Source: Thermoleophilia bacterium | GTDB lineage: Bacteria; Actinomycetota; Thermoleophilia; Gaiellales; SKUG01 | Reading direction: 5' to 3' | NCBI GenBank assembly: GCA_025964455.1 | Contig: JAOPYU010000216.1 | Span: forward strand, 1 to 11,502 | DNA: 11,502 bases | The notes under the pieces: generated by a model | Seen by the model: the letters and a program-made list of their open reading frames with translations, nothing else | What the model was told of the DNA's origin: nothing | Databases searched by the model: none | Position numbers and translations under genes: made by a program | Shown here: piece by piece, positions 1 through 6,273 of the stretch | How the letters are laid out: each line of letters begins with the position of its first letter | Position numbering within the stretch: the first letter of the stretch is position 1

Positions 1-1126
1 TGCGCAGGAGCTTCACCACCTCCGCCACGATGTGCTCGAGGACGCGGTCGAAGCGCAGGTCGGCGGTCAGCGACTGCGCGGCGCGGGCCAGCGCGAGCTG
101 CTCGTCCAGGTGGCGACGGCTGCCCTGGTAGAGGCGCACGTGCTCGATCGCGGCCGCGATCTCCACCGCGATCAGCTCGATGAGCCTGACCTCGGTCGGC
201 TCGAACGCGTGGTGGCCTCGCTGGAGCACGAGGACACCGTTGACCTCGTTGCGGTGGCGAAGCGGCAGCGCGACTTCGGTGCCGGCGGGTGCCGACTGCT
301 CGGCGCGGGCCGAGACGGGCTGCTGGTCCTCGATGGCCAGGCGGGCACTGGCCGGCAGCGAAGCCTCGTCGAAGGAGCCGACTTCCAGGTGGTGCGCGGC
401 CCACGTCGCCTCGCGGGCATCCATGCCGTCGCTGCGACGCATGGCCACCACGACCCGATCGGCGTCGGTCTGCTCGCCCAGCTCGCGGGCGGCGACACGG
501 AGCACCTCGTCGGGATCGAGCGACTCGCGCACGGCACGGGCGACGCTCGCCACGATCAGCTCTCGCTCGCCGACGTCGCGCAACTGCTGTGCGAAGCGCG
601 CGCGCTCGATCGCGACAGCGGCATCGTTGGCGAGCTTCTGGACGAACTCGACCTCCTCGCGCCTGAAGGCGCGCAGGCGGCCGTTGGTAGCGATCACAGC
701 GACGCCGATCACGCCGCCGCTCGTGCGCAGCGGCACGTACACCGCACTGCCCGACGCCCCGACGACCGACGCGACCTGTGCGTTGTGGAGCGATTCGCTC
801 GACGCGTCGAGCACCCGGTGCGCCACGCGGTCGCGCACGACGCGCGCCACGGCGGACTGGTCCTCGGCGAGGTCGATGGAGATGGCATCCACCTCGGCGT
901 CCATGCCGCCCATGGCGGCGACCCCGTGTGCGCGACCGGCTTCTTCCTCGATCGCGAGCAGCACACAGCGATCGACCTCGAAGAGGTCGTCGATCGTGCG
1001 GAAGAGCGCCTGCGCGATCTCTCCCACGCCTGCCGCGCCCACGAGCTGGCGCGAGAACTCGAAGACCGCGTCCTCGCGTCGCTCGGCACCACCATCGCGC
1101 GCAGTGCGTCGCGTGAAGAAGCCCAT
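1..1126 (-). CDS. Multi-GAF-domain sensory protein, 3' end beyond the window
   Basis: The minus strand is open from ATG at 1126 to the left edge, giving 375 residues with no stop, so the C-terminal output domain is not visible. Residues about 25-178 and 195-335 each read as a GAF domain. Both end in the typical amphipathic helix: FVQKLANDAAVAIERARF (161-178) and a parallel helix ending AAAIEHVRLY (324-333). A third similar unit starts near residue 345. GAF domains bind small ligands, or sense redox or light, in signalling proteins; the ligand cannot be told here. There is no signal peptide or membrane segment at the N terminus, so it is probably cytoplasmic. The missing part could be a GGDEF, kinase, phosphatase or HTH module. 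The start is supported by AGGA 9-12 nt upstream, although the same bases also form a -10-like TAGGAT. Amino-acid composition is natural in this frame, whereas the opposite-strand frames are Arg/Ala/Ser-rich shadows. Confidence 0.85.
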   Translation of the reverse strand, partial: MGFFTRRTARDGGAERREDAVFEFSRQLVGAAGVGEIAQALFRTIDDLFEVDRCVLLAIEEEAGRAHGVAAMGGMDAEVDAISIDLAEDQSAVARVVRDRVAHRVLDASSESLHNAQVASVVGASGSAVYVPLRTSGGVIGVAVIATNGRLRAFRREEVEFVQKLANDAAVAIERARFAQQLRDVGERELIVASVARAVRESLDPDEVLRVAARELGEQTDADRVVVAMRRSDGMDAREATWAAHHLEVGSFDEASLPASARLAIEDQQPVSARAEQSAPAGTEVALPLRHRNEVNGVLVLQRGHHAFEPTEVRLIELIAVEIAAAIEHVRLYQGSRRHLDEQLALARAAQSLTADLRFDRVLEHIVAEVVKLLR

Positions 1127-1134
1127 CGGGAGGG

Positions 1135-1140
1135 ATCCTA
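1135..1140 (-). promoter_or_regulatory. Possible -10 (TAGGAT) or Shine-Dalgarno for the GAF gene
   Basis: The minus strand reads TAGGAT followed by 8 nt and then the ATG at 1126. It fits the actinobacterial TANNNT -10 pattern for a leaderless or near-leaderless start. It also contains AGGA at a usable, slightly long Shine-Dalgarno distance. The two readings exclude each other and the sequence alone does not decide. No clear -35 is visible. Confidence 0.3.
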
Positions 1141-1201
1141 CGCCTCGCAGGTCGGCACGGCCATGACTGCGGCCCTCCTCGGCACGGATTCACGCCTGCG
1201 C

Positions 1202-1217
1202 CCTCGTGCGCGCGAGG
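1202..1217. promoter_or_regulatory. Inverted repeat upstream of the 1237 gene
   Basis: CCTCG and CGAGG arms flank a 6-nt centre (TGCGCG). The site lies 7 nt upstream of the -10-like TATGGT, so it covers the expected -35 position and could be an operator. The arms are only 5 bp and the DNA is GC-rich, so chance is a real alternative. Confidence 0.2.
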
Positions 1218-1224
1218 CTGCGGC

Positions 1225-1230
1225 TATGGT
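1225..1230 (+). promoter_or_regulatory. -10-like TATGGT for a leaderless transcript of the 1237 gene
   Basis: TATGGT fits TANNNT and ends 6 nt before the ATG at 1237, the distance expected if transcription starts at the A of the start codon. No Shine-Dalgarno lies in the usual window; the nearest GAGG is about 20 nt upstream. No convincing -35 is seen. Confidence 0.4.
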
Positions 1231-1236
1231 CCACAC

Positions 1237-1776
1237 ATGACCGAAGCCACGAAATCCCGCACCGACGATGCGCGCCCCGGATTCAGCTCGCGCTGGATCC
1301 TCGACGGGACGCGTGCGGCTGCGACGCCGACGGCATCGACCCCCGGCCACGCGGGAACACCCGTCGACACCGACGGTGACGGCATCGCCGACACGCTGGC
1401 CGTGCGCGTCGACGCCGTCGCGCCGCGCGTCTCGCTGCTGCGCCGCCTCGGCACCTGGCTCGGGCGATCGATCCTCACCGTGGTCTTCGTCGCAGCCCTC
1501 GTGGCGGCCGCTGCCGCCGCGACGAGCCTGCTGCACACGCGCAGCGACCTCGACGCCGCCCGCGGCGAGCTGAGCGGCGTCCGGGCACAGCTCGACTCGG
1601 TGACCACCGAGCGCGACGCCGCGATCGCCGACAACGCCGCGCTCGCCAAGGACGCTGCAAACGCGACCGCGGAGCGCGACGCCGCAACCAAGGAGCAGGC
1701 GGGCCTCGAGCTCGAGAACGACGTGCTCCGCGGGATGCTCGTCGACGCCCAGCCGGCAGCCGCCGCGAAGGACTGA
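1237..1776 (+). CDS. Single-pass membrane protein with coiled coil, function unknown
   Basis: A 179-residue protein I do not recognise. Residues 1-70 are hydrophilic and probably disordered, and contain a DTDGDGIAD stretch (44-52) that resembles the calcium-binding loop of EF-hand, dockerin and thrombospondin-3 type repeats. A basic patch (RRLGTWLGR, 69-77) precedes one transmembrane helix at about 78-99. By the positive-inside rule this puts the N terminus in the cytoplasm. Residues about 100-170 are charged and Ala/Leu-rich in heptad style (for example RSDLDAARGELSGVRAQLD), so they probably form an extracytoplasmic coiled coil. The stop codon is 5 nt before the coaX start, so the two genes are probably co-transcribed, but nothing in the protein points to CoA metabolism. 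The start is set by the -10-like hexamer at 1225 and the absence of a better in-frame start. A division or envelope scaffold role is possible but only a guess. Confidence 0.75.
   Translation: MTEATKSRTDDARPGFSSRWILDGTRAAATPTASTPGHAGTPVDTDGDGIADTLAVRVDAVAPRVSLLRRLGTWLGRSILTVVFVAALVAAAAAATSLLHTRSDLDAARGELSGVRAQLDSVTTERDAAIADNAALAKDAANATAERDAATKEQAGLELENDVLRGMLVDAQPAAAAKD
1767..1772 (+). promoter_or_regulatory. Shine-Dalgarno GAAGGA for coaX
   Basis: GAAGGA inside the last codons of the upstream gene stands 9 nt before the GTG at 1782. It supports that GTG as the coaX start and suggests coupled translation. Confidence 0.6.
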
Positions 1777-1781
1777 TCCAC

Positions 1782-2585
1782 GTGCTGCTCGTCGTCGACG
1801 TCGGCAACACGCACACGGTCGCGGGCATCTATCCGCTCGACTCGCCGGCCGCGAGCGATCCGACCGCCCGGTGGCGCTGGCAGACCCAGCGCGCCGCGAC
1901 GAGCGACGAGGTCGCCGCGATGATCGGGCAGATGCTCGCGCTCGACGCGAGCAGCCTCGACGACGTCCAGCGGCTGGCGATCTCCTCGGTGGTCCCCGGC
2001 CTGACCACCGCGTGGCGCGACCTCGGCGCCCGCCTGCTCGGAGAGCGCGGTGCGCTCGTCGTCGGCCCGGGCCTGCGCACGGGCCTGCGCATCTCGACGT
2101 CCGAGCCCCATGAGGTGGGCGCCGACCGGATCGTCAACGCGGTCGCCGCCTGGCACCGTTACGAAGGGCCCTGCATCGTCGTCGACCTCGGCACGGCGAC
2201 CACCTACGACGTGATCGTCGACCCGGCGACCTACATCGGCGGCGCGATCGCGCCGGGCATCGCGGTCTCGGTGGGTGCGCTCGTGGACCGGGCCGCCCGC
2301 CTCGCCAGCGTCGACCTGCACATGCCCGACACCGCCATCGGCAGGGACACCGCGAGCAGCATGCGCAGCGGCGTGATGCTCGGAGCCGTCGCGCAGCTCG
2401 AAGGGATGCTCGCGCGAATCCGCGCCGAGCTCGTCGCCGAGCACGGCGTCAGCGACGACCACCTCGTTCCCGCGATCGCAACGGGCGGCTTCTCCACGAT
2501 GCTCCACGGCCACGTCACCGGGCTCGACGACGTGGACGTGGACCTCACGCTGCGGGGGCTGCAGCTGCTCGCGCTGCATCGCTGA
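1782..2585 (+). CDS. coaX: Type III pantothenate kinase CoaX
   Basis: Phosphorylates pantothenate to 4'-phosphopantothenate using ATP, the first step from vitamin B5 to CoA, in the cytoplasm. The 267 residues match the usual family length of about 250-270. Family motifs of the acetate kinase/hsp70 fold are present: the N-terminal phosphate loop DVGNTHT (6-12), PHEVGADR (109-116) with the likely catalytic base Asp115, DLGTATT (135-141) and GGAIAPGI (153-160). Type III enzymes are generally not feedback-inhibited by CoA and need a monovalent cation (family knowledge). The start is GTG, backed by GAAGGA upstream, and puts DVGNTHT at the expected distance from the N terminus. It is the second gene after the small membrane protein and converges with the propeller gene across 22 bp. 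panB and panC lie about 2 kb away on the other strand, so a local pantothenate/CoA neighbourhood exists, split by one unrelated gene. Confidence 0.96.
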   Translation: MLLVVDVGNTHTVAGIYPLDSPAASDPTARWRWQTQRAATSDEVAAMIGQMLALDASSLDDVQRLAISSVVPGLTTAWRDLGARLLGERGALVVGPGLRTGLRISTSEPHEVGADRIVNAVAAWHRYEGPCIVVDLGTATTYDVIVDPATYIGGAIAPGIAVSVGALVDRAARLASVDLHMPDTAIGRDTASSMRSGVMLGAVAQLEGMLARIRAELVAEHGVSDDHLVPAIATGGFSTMLHGHVTGLDDVDVDLTLRGLQLLALHR

Positions 2586-2607
2586 GGAACCCGGTCCGCT
2601 CGCACCC

Positions 2608-4476
2608 CTAGGGCGCGATCACCTCGAACGTCACCGGAGCGACATAGGAGCCGGGCGGCTGGCTCGCCGCAGCGCGGAAGCCGAACTGGAATGTGGCCGT
2701 GGCACCCTCCGTCGTCGTCACGCTGGTGCGGGCGATGGTCGAGCCCGCGGAGCCGGTCGTGTCAGGGACTCCCTTCCACAGCCCCGAGTCGGTCGCCGTG
2801 CAGGCCGTCCCCCCGTTGGAGGTCCAGGTCGTGCCGTCGGTGACCGCACCGAGCGTGGCATTGCGCAGGCAGGCGGCGAACACGCCGGTCGGGCCGCCGA
2901 GCGACCACGTGTTGACGCCGGACTGGTAGTCGGCGACGCGCGTCGAGTCGGTGCGGACCACCATTGCGTCGAAGGCAGTCCCGTTGCTGGTGTCGGTCCC
3001 GGCGAGCACGAAGCGACCGTCGTGTGTCGGCACCATCTCGACCTCGTTGCCCTGGTTGGCGTCGGCCCCGGCCGTGATCGTCGCGACCCCGGCCGTGCCG
3101 TAGGTCGTGTCGATCGCGCCGCTCGACGAGAGCCGCACCGTCTGGAAGGCGTTGCCCCAGACCCCGCCCAGGAGATACGTGCCGTCGGCCTGCTCGTGGA
3201 TCCCGCGAACCGTGCCGCTCCCGGACCCGAGCGTCACCGTCCCGCTGGTTCCGAACGTCGTGTCGGTGGCGCCGCTGGGGAGCAACCGCCGCACGGTCCC
3301 CGGACTGCTCATGCCACCGATCAGGATTCGTCCCGCGGAGTCGAGCAGCAGGCCGTCGCTCGTCTGCCCGCCGGCGAATCCGGTGTCGAGGCAACCACCG
3401 GTCCCGAACGTGCCGTCGAGCACCCCGGTGCTGGTGTAGCGCAGCACCTGGGTGTGCCACGAGCCGCCCCAGGTGTCGTAGCCCGCGACGAGGACCTTGC
3501 CGTCCGGCTGCAGCTCGAGCGACGTGCCGCCGCCGGCTCCACCCGCCCCGGTGCACACCGTGGTGGTGGTTCCGTCGCCATCGAAGGTGGTGTCGAAGGA
3601 CGCGTCGCCCGCGTTCAGCCGCACGAGCATGGTCGACCACCCGCTCCCCCACGCCCGTCCGGAGACCAGGATCCGCCCCGACGCGTCGAACGCGACCTCG
3701 TCGAACCAGGCGCCGTTGCCGCCTGCCGACTGGTTCATGAGCCGGATCCCGCCGGCGCCCACCGACGTGTCGGGTGATCCGTCCGCGAGCGTGCGGATCA
3801 CGAACATGTTGCTGGGCTGCACCATGCGGTTGCCCACGACGATGATCCGGCCGTCCGGGTGCAGGCCGATCGCGGGCGCGTCCCAGGTGCCGATGTCGAT
3901 CGTCGGAAAGGTGATGCTGCCGCCCGAACCGAACGTGCCATCGATCGCTCCCGCTTCGGTGAACCGCGCGATGAACGGGATCCACAGCGACCCGTTCCAC
4001 GTACGACCGGTGACGACCGGCTTGCCGTCCGGCTGCACCACGACGCTCGATACCTGGTCATCCCCCGCGAGGATCGGCGCCGACGCGACACCGTCGCCGC
4101 TGAATCCGGAGTCGCCTGCACCGCTCGTGGTGCGGAACATCGCTTGATTGCGCCCGTCGCCCTGACCGATGCGCAGGCGGGACACGTCGTTGCTGGAGCC
4201 GAACGTCACCACGCAGTTCGAGGACGTCACGACCGATGCGCCCGGCGCGAGCGCTCCGAACGAGGTGACACCTGCGGACAGCGGCGGACACCCGCCGGCG
4301 CCGATGCTCGTGGCGCTCAGCACCGTCGCGCCGACGGTGGAGCTGCCGGTTGCCGCAGGCACGGAGGTCGCAGAGGTCGCAAACGCGACAGCAGTGACAA
4401 GCGCACAGGCGAGCAGGGCCGCGATCGTCCGACCGCGCGCCCCCTGCCTGACCCCCGTTGACCGTGATCGAACCAT
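2608..4476 (-). CDS. Exported delta-60 repeat protein, predicted seven-bladed beta-propeller inserted in a split domain
   Basis: A 622-residue protein with an N-terminal signal sequence: basic residues 1-16, a hydrophobic core at about 18-34, then Ala/Ser/Thr-rich sequence with possible cleavage near 36-41. Residues about 124-515 hold seven copies of the delta-60 type repeat, with cores such as QPDGKPVVTG (148-157), HPDGRIIVVG (206-215), QPDGKVLVAG (323-332) and HDGRFVLAG (485-493), followed by D-x-TFG-type half-motifs. The flanks (about 45-118 and 516-622) look like two halves of one domain. Each carries a Cys pair (C63/C88 and C536/C559), and the end reads PPGSYVAPVTFEVIAP. There is no LPXTG or C-terminal membrane anchor, so it is probably secreted or loosely surface-bound. 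The ligand is unknown. The start ATG at 4476 is chosen because it opens directly into a signal peptide and has a -10-like hexamer 6 nt upstream; GTG at 4479 is the alternative. An upstream ATG at 4542 would overlap panB and add a poor leader. Confidence 0.85.
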   Translation of the reverse strand: MVRSRSTGVRQGARGRTIAALLACALVTAVAFATSATSVPAATGSSTVGATVLSATSIGAGGCPPLSAGVTSFGALAPGASVVTSSNCVVTFGSSNDVSRLRIGQGDGRNQAMFRTTSGAGDSGFSGDGVASAPILAGDDQVSSVVVQPDGKPVVTGRTWNGSLWIPFIARFTEAGAIDGTFGSGGSITFPTIDIGTWDAPAIGLHPDGRIIVVGNRMVQPSNMFVIRTLADGSPDTSVGAGGIRLMNQSAGGNGAWFDEVAFDASGRILVSGRAWGSGWSTMLVRLNAGDASFDTTFDGDGTTTTVCTGAGGAGGGTSLELQPDGKVLVAGYDTWGGSWHTQVLRYTSTGVLDGTFGTGGCLDTGFAGGQTSDGLLLDSAGRILIGGMSSPGTVRRLLPSGATDTTFGTSGTVTLGSGSGTVRGIHEQADGTYLLGGVWGNAFQTVRLSSSGAIDTTYGTAGVATITAGADANQGNEVEMVPTHDGRFVLAGTDTSNGTAFDAMVVRTDSTRVADYQSGVNTWSLGGPTGVFAACLRNATLGAVTDGTTWTSNGGTACTATDSGLWKGVPDTTGSAGSTIARTSVTTTEGATATFQFGFRAAASQPPGSYVAPVTFEVIAP

Positions 4477-4482
4477 CACGAA

Positions 4483-4488
4483 GTTGTA
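4483..4488 (-). promoter_or_regulatory. -10-like TACAAC before the propeller gene
   Basis: The minus strand reads TACAAC and then 6 nt to the ATG at 4476, with no Shine-Dalgarno in between. It matches 4 of 6 positions of TATAAT. An overlapping register, GATACA, ends 8 nt before the ATG. It implies that the propeller gene has its own leaderless transcript rather than only read-through from panB, whose stop is 38 nt upstream. Confidence 0.35.
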
Positions 4489-4514
4489 TCGGACCACACA
4501 CGCGCGTACGTGAG

Positions 4515-5375
4515 TCAGGGCGACTGGACCCGCGCCTCCCACGCCGCGAACTCCTCGGCGGGCATCGAGTACGTGTGCGCTTCCGTCGGGAAGGATCCGT
4601 CGCGCACTGCTGCCGCGTAGGCCGTGAGGGCCTCGCGGGTCGGCGTCACGACGTCACCGAACCGGCGCACGAACTTCGGCACGCGCTCGCCGTAGCCGAG
4701 CAGGTCGTGCCACACGAGCACCTGGCCGTCGCAGCCTGCGCCGGCTCCGATGCCGACCGTCGGGACCTGCAGTCGCGACGAGACGAGCGTCGCGACGTCG
4801 GCGGGGATGGCCTCCAGCACGATGGCGACCGCGCCGGCCGCTTCCAGTGCCAGCGCGTCCTCGAGCAGGCGCGCCGCTGCCTCGGCGGTCCGGGCCTGCG
4901 CCCGGAATCCGCCCAGCGCCGGAGCCGACTGGGGCGTCAGCCCGAGATGGCCGATCACCGCGATGCCCGATTCGATGATCGCCCTCGCACGCTCGACCAT
5001 GCGTCCCCCGCCCTCGAGCTTGACGCAGTCGGCCCCGCCCTCCGCGATGAGCCGACCGGCGCTGGCGATCGCCAGCTCGTCGCTCGGCTGGTAGGACATG
5101 AAGGGCAGGTCGCCCACGACGATTGCGGGCCCTGCACCCCGTGACACGGCGCGGGTGAACAGCACCTGCTCGTCCATGGTGACCTCGTTGGTGTTGTCCC
5201 GGCCGAGGACCACCATCGCCACGGAATCACCCACGAGCAGCAGGTCGATCCCCGCCTCTGCCGCGATGCGGGCGGACGGATGGTCGTACGCGGTCGCCAT
5301 GACGAGGCGGCGACCGGCCGCCTTCGCCTCGCGCAGGGTCGCGACCGAGAGGGGCGGACGCGTCGTGTCAGTCAT
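4515..5375 (-). CDS. panB: 3-methyl-2-oxobutanoate hydroxymethyltransferase PanB
   Basis: Transfers a hydroxymethyl group from 5,10-methylenetetrahydrofolate to alpha-ketoisovalerate to form ketopantoate, the committed step of pantothenate synthesis, in the cytoplasm. The 286 residues fit the family (about 260-290). Visible motifs: TAYDHPSAR (28-36), LLVGDS (46-51), DLPFMSY (89-95), KLEGG (119-123), GHLGLTPQS (142-150), LEAIP (187-191) and GIGAGAGCDGQ (208-218). By comparison with the E. coli enzyme, Asp50, Asp89 and Glu121 are the likely metal ligands and Glu188 the catalytic acid/base. The ATG at 5375 has GAGG 6 nt upstream. Its first 8 nt overlap the end of panC, so it is the third gene of the DUF2520-panC-panB operon and is probably translationally coupled. 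Confidence 0.97.
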   Translation of the reverse strand: MTDTTRPPLSVATLREAKAAGRRLVMATAYDHPSARIAAEAGIDLLLVGDSVAMVVLGRDNTNEVTMDEQVLFTRAVSRGAGPAIVVGDLPFMSYQPSDELAIASAGRLIAEGGADCVKLEGGGRMVERARAIIESGIAVIGHLGLTPQSAPALGGFRAQARTAEAAARLLEDALALEAAGAVAIVLEAIPADVATLVSSRLQVPTVGIGAGAGCDGQVLVWHDLLGYGERVPKFVRRFGDVVTPTREALTAYAAAVRDGSFPTEAHTYSMPAEEFAAWEARVQSP

Positions 5376-6273
5376 GGGGAACCTCGGGGAGGTGGTCTGC
5401 GTTGTCGGGACCCGGAAGGAGCCGGGCGTTGTCGATGAGGCGAGTGGATCCGACCCGCGCGGCGACGAGCAACACGGTCGCGTCGTCGACACGTGTGACG
5501 GGCGCGAGCGACGTCGCGTGCGCCGCGACCAGGTAGTCGACCTCGACGCGGGGCTGGGCAGCGAGCTGGCTGCGGGCGGCGGCCAGCACGTCAGGCAGCT
5601 CCCGGCTCCCGTCGGCGGCTCGGGCTCGTGCTGCCGCGAGCGCCCGTGGGATCGCAACGGCAGCCGCGCGGTCCTCCGGTGACAGGTACGCGTTGCGGCT
5701 CGACCGGGCGAGCCCGTCCGCCTCGCGGATCGTGGGCACCCCGACCACCTCGACCGGCAGCAGCAGGTCGGCGACGAGCCGCCGCAGGATCGCCAGTTGC
5801 TGGAAGTCCTTCTCCCCGAGCACGAGCACGTCCGGCTGCACGGCACCGAGCAGGCGCGCGACGACCGCGACCACGCCGTCGAAGTGACCGGGCCGCGATG
5901 CGCCCTCGAGGATGTCGCCGAGCGGCCCGGCGAGCAGCCGCGTGCCGGCATCGTCGTCGCCGTACACGTCGCGCTCATCCGGCCGCCAGAGCACGTCGAC
6001 CCCGGCCGCTGCCACGAGCTCCGCATCGTGTTCCGGCGTCCGCGGGTAGCGGCTCAGGTCCTCGGTCGGTCCGAACTGCGTGGGATTCACGAAACAGCTC
6101 ACGACCACGATGTCCGCGACGGCGCGCGCACGGTGCATGAGCTCGGCGTGCCCGGCGTGGAGCGCGCCCATGGTCGGCACGAAAGCGATCCGTCGCCCCT
6201 CCCCCCGCGGCGCCGACAGCTGTGCGCGAAGTTCGGGGACGGTCGCGACGTGTGTGACGGGCGTGGTGGTCAC
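5368..6273 (-). CDS. panC: Pantothenate synthetase PanC
   Basis: Condenses pantoate with beta-alanine through a pantoyl-adenylate intermediate, using ATP, to make pantothenate in the cytoplasm. The 301 residues are slightly longer than the usual 280-300. The nucleotidyltransferase signatures are intact: FVPTMGALHAGH (31-42) with the HxGH-type ATP site, FVNPTQFGPTEDLSRYPRT (61-79), GHFDGVVAVVARLL (129-142) for pantoate binding, LGEKDFQQL (152-160) and a KMSKS-like region TIREADGLARSSRNAYLS (181-198). The start is GTG at 6273, which overlaps the stop of the DUF2520 gene in a GTGA arrangement (4 nt). The start gives the usual short lead-in before the ATP site. No panD, for the beta-alanine supply, is in the window. 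Confidence 0.97.
   Translation of the reverse strand: MTTTPVTHVATVPELRAQLSAPRGEGRRIAFVPTMGALHAGHAELMHRARAVADIVVVSCFVNPTQFGPTEDLSRYPRTPEHDAELVAAAGVDVLWRPDERDVYGDDDAGTRLLAGPLGDILEGASRPGHFDGVVAVVARLLGAVQPDVLVLGEKDFQQLAILRRLVADLLLPVEVVGVPTIREADGLARSSRNAYLSPEDRAAAVAIPRALAAARARAADGSRELPDVLAAARSQLAAQPRVEVDYLVAAHATSLAPVTRVDDATVLLVAARVGSTRLIDNARLLPGPDNADHLPEVPHD

Noticed and set aside
1152..1187. Direct repeat TCGGCACGG (1152-1160 and 1179-1187) in the GAF/1237 intergenic region
   Set aside because: Only two 9-nt copies in GC-rich DNA, with no palindromic structure and no matching copies noticed at other promoters.
32..1240. Long plus-strand open frame of 402 codons over the GAF gene
   Set aside because: It is Arg/Asp/Ala/His-rich without domain motifs and lies antisense to a frame with two recognisable GAF domains; a high-GC shadow.
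1224..2579. Minus-strand open frame of 451 codons opposite the membrane protein and coaX
   Set aside because: Low-complexity Arg/Asp/Val/Ala composition, no motifs, and fully antisense to a clear coaX; an artefact of GC-rich third positions.
2586..2607. Possible bidirectional terminator between coaX and the propeller gene
   Set aside because: The 22-bp gap has no stable hairpin and no T run on either strand.
2762..4000. Second minus-strand frame of 412 codons inside the propeller gene
   Set aside because: A +1/-1 shadow, extremely Arg-rich; the repeat pattern is in the other frame.
4477..4514. Hairpin after panB (CACG/CGTG arms)
   Set aside because: Only a 4-bp stem and no T run, so I do not call it a terminator.
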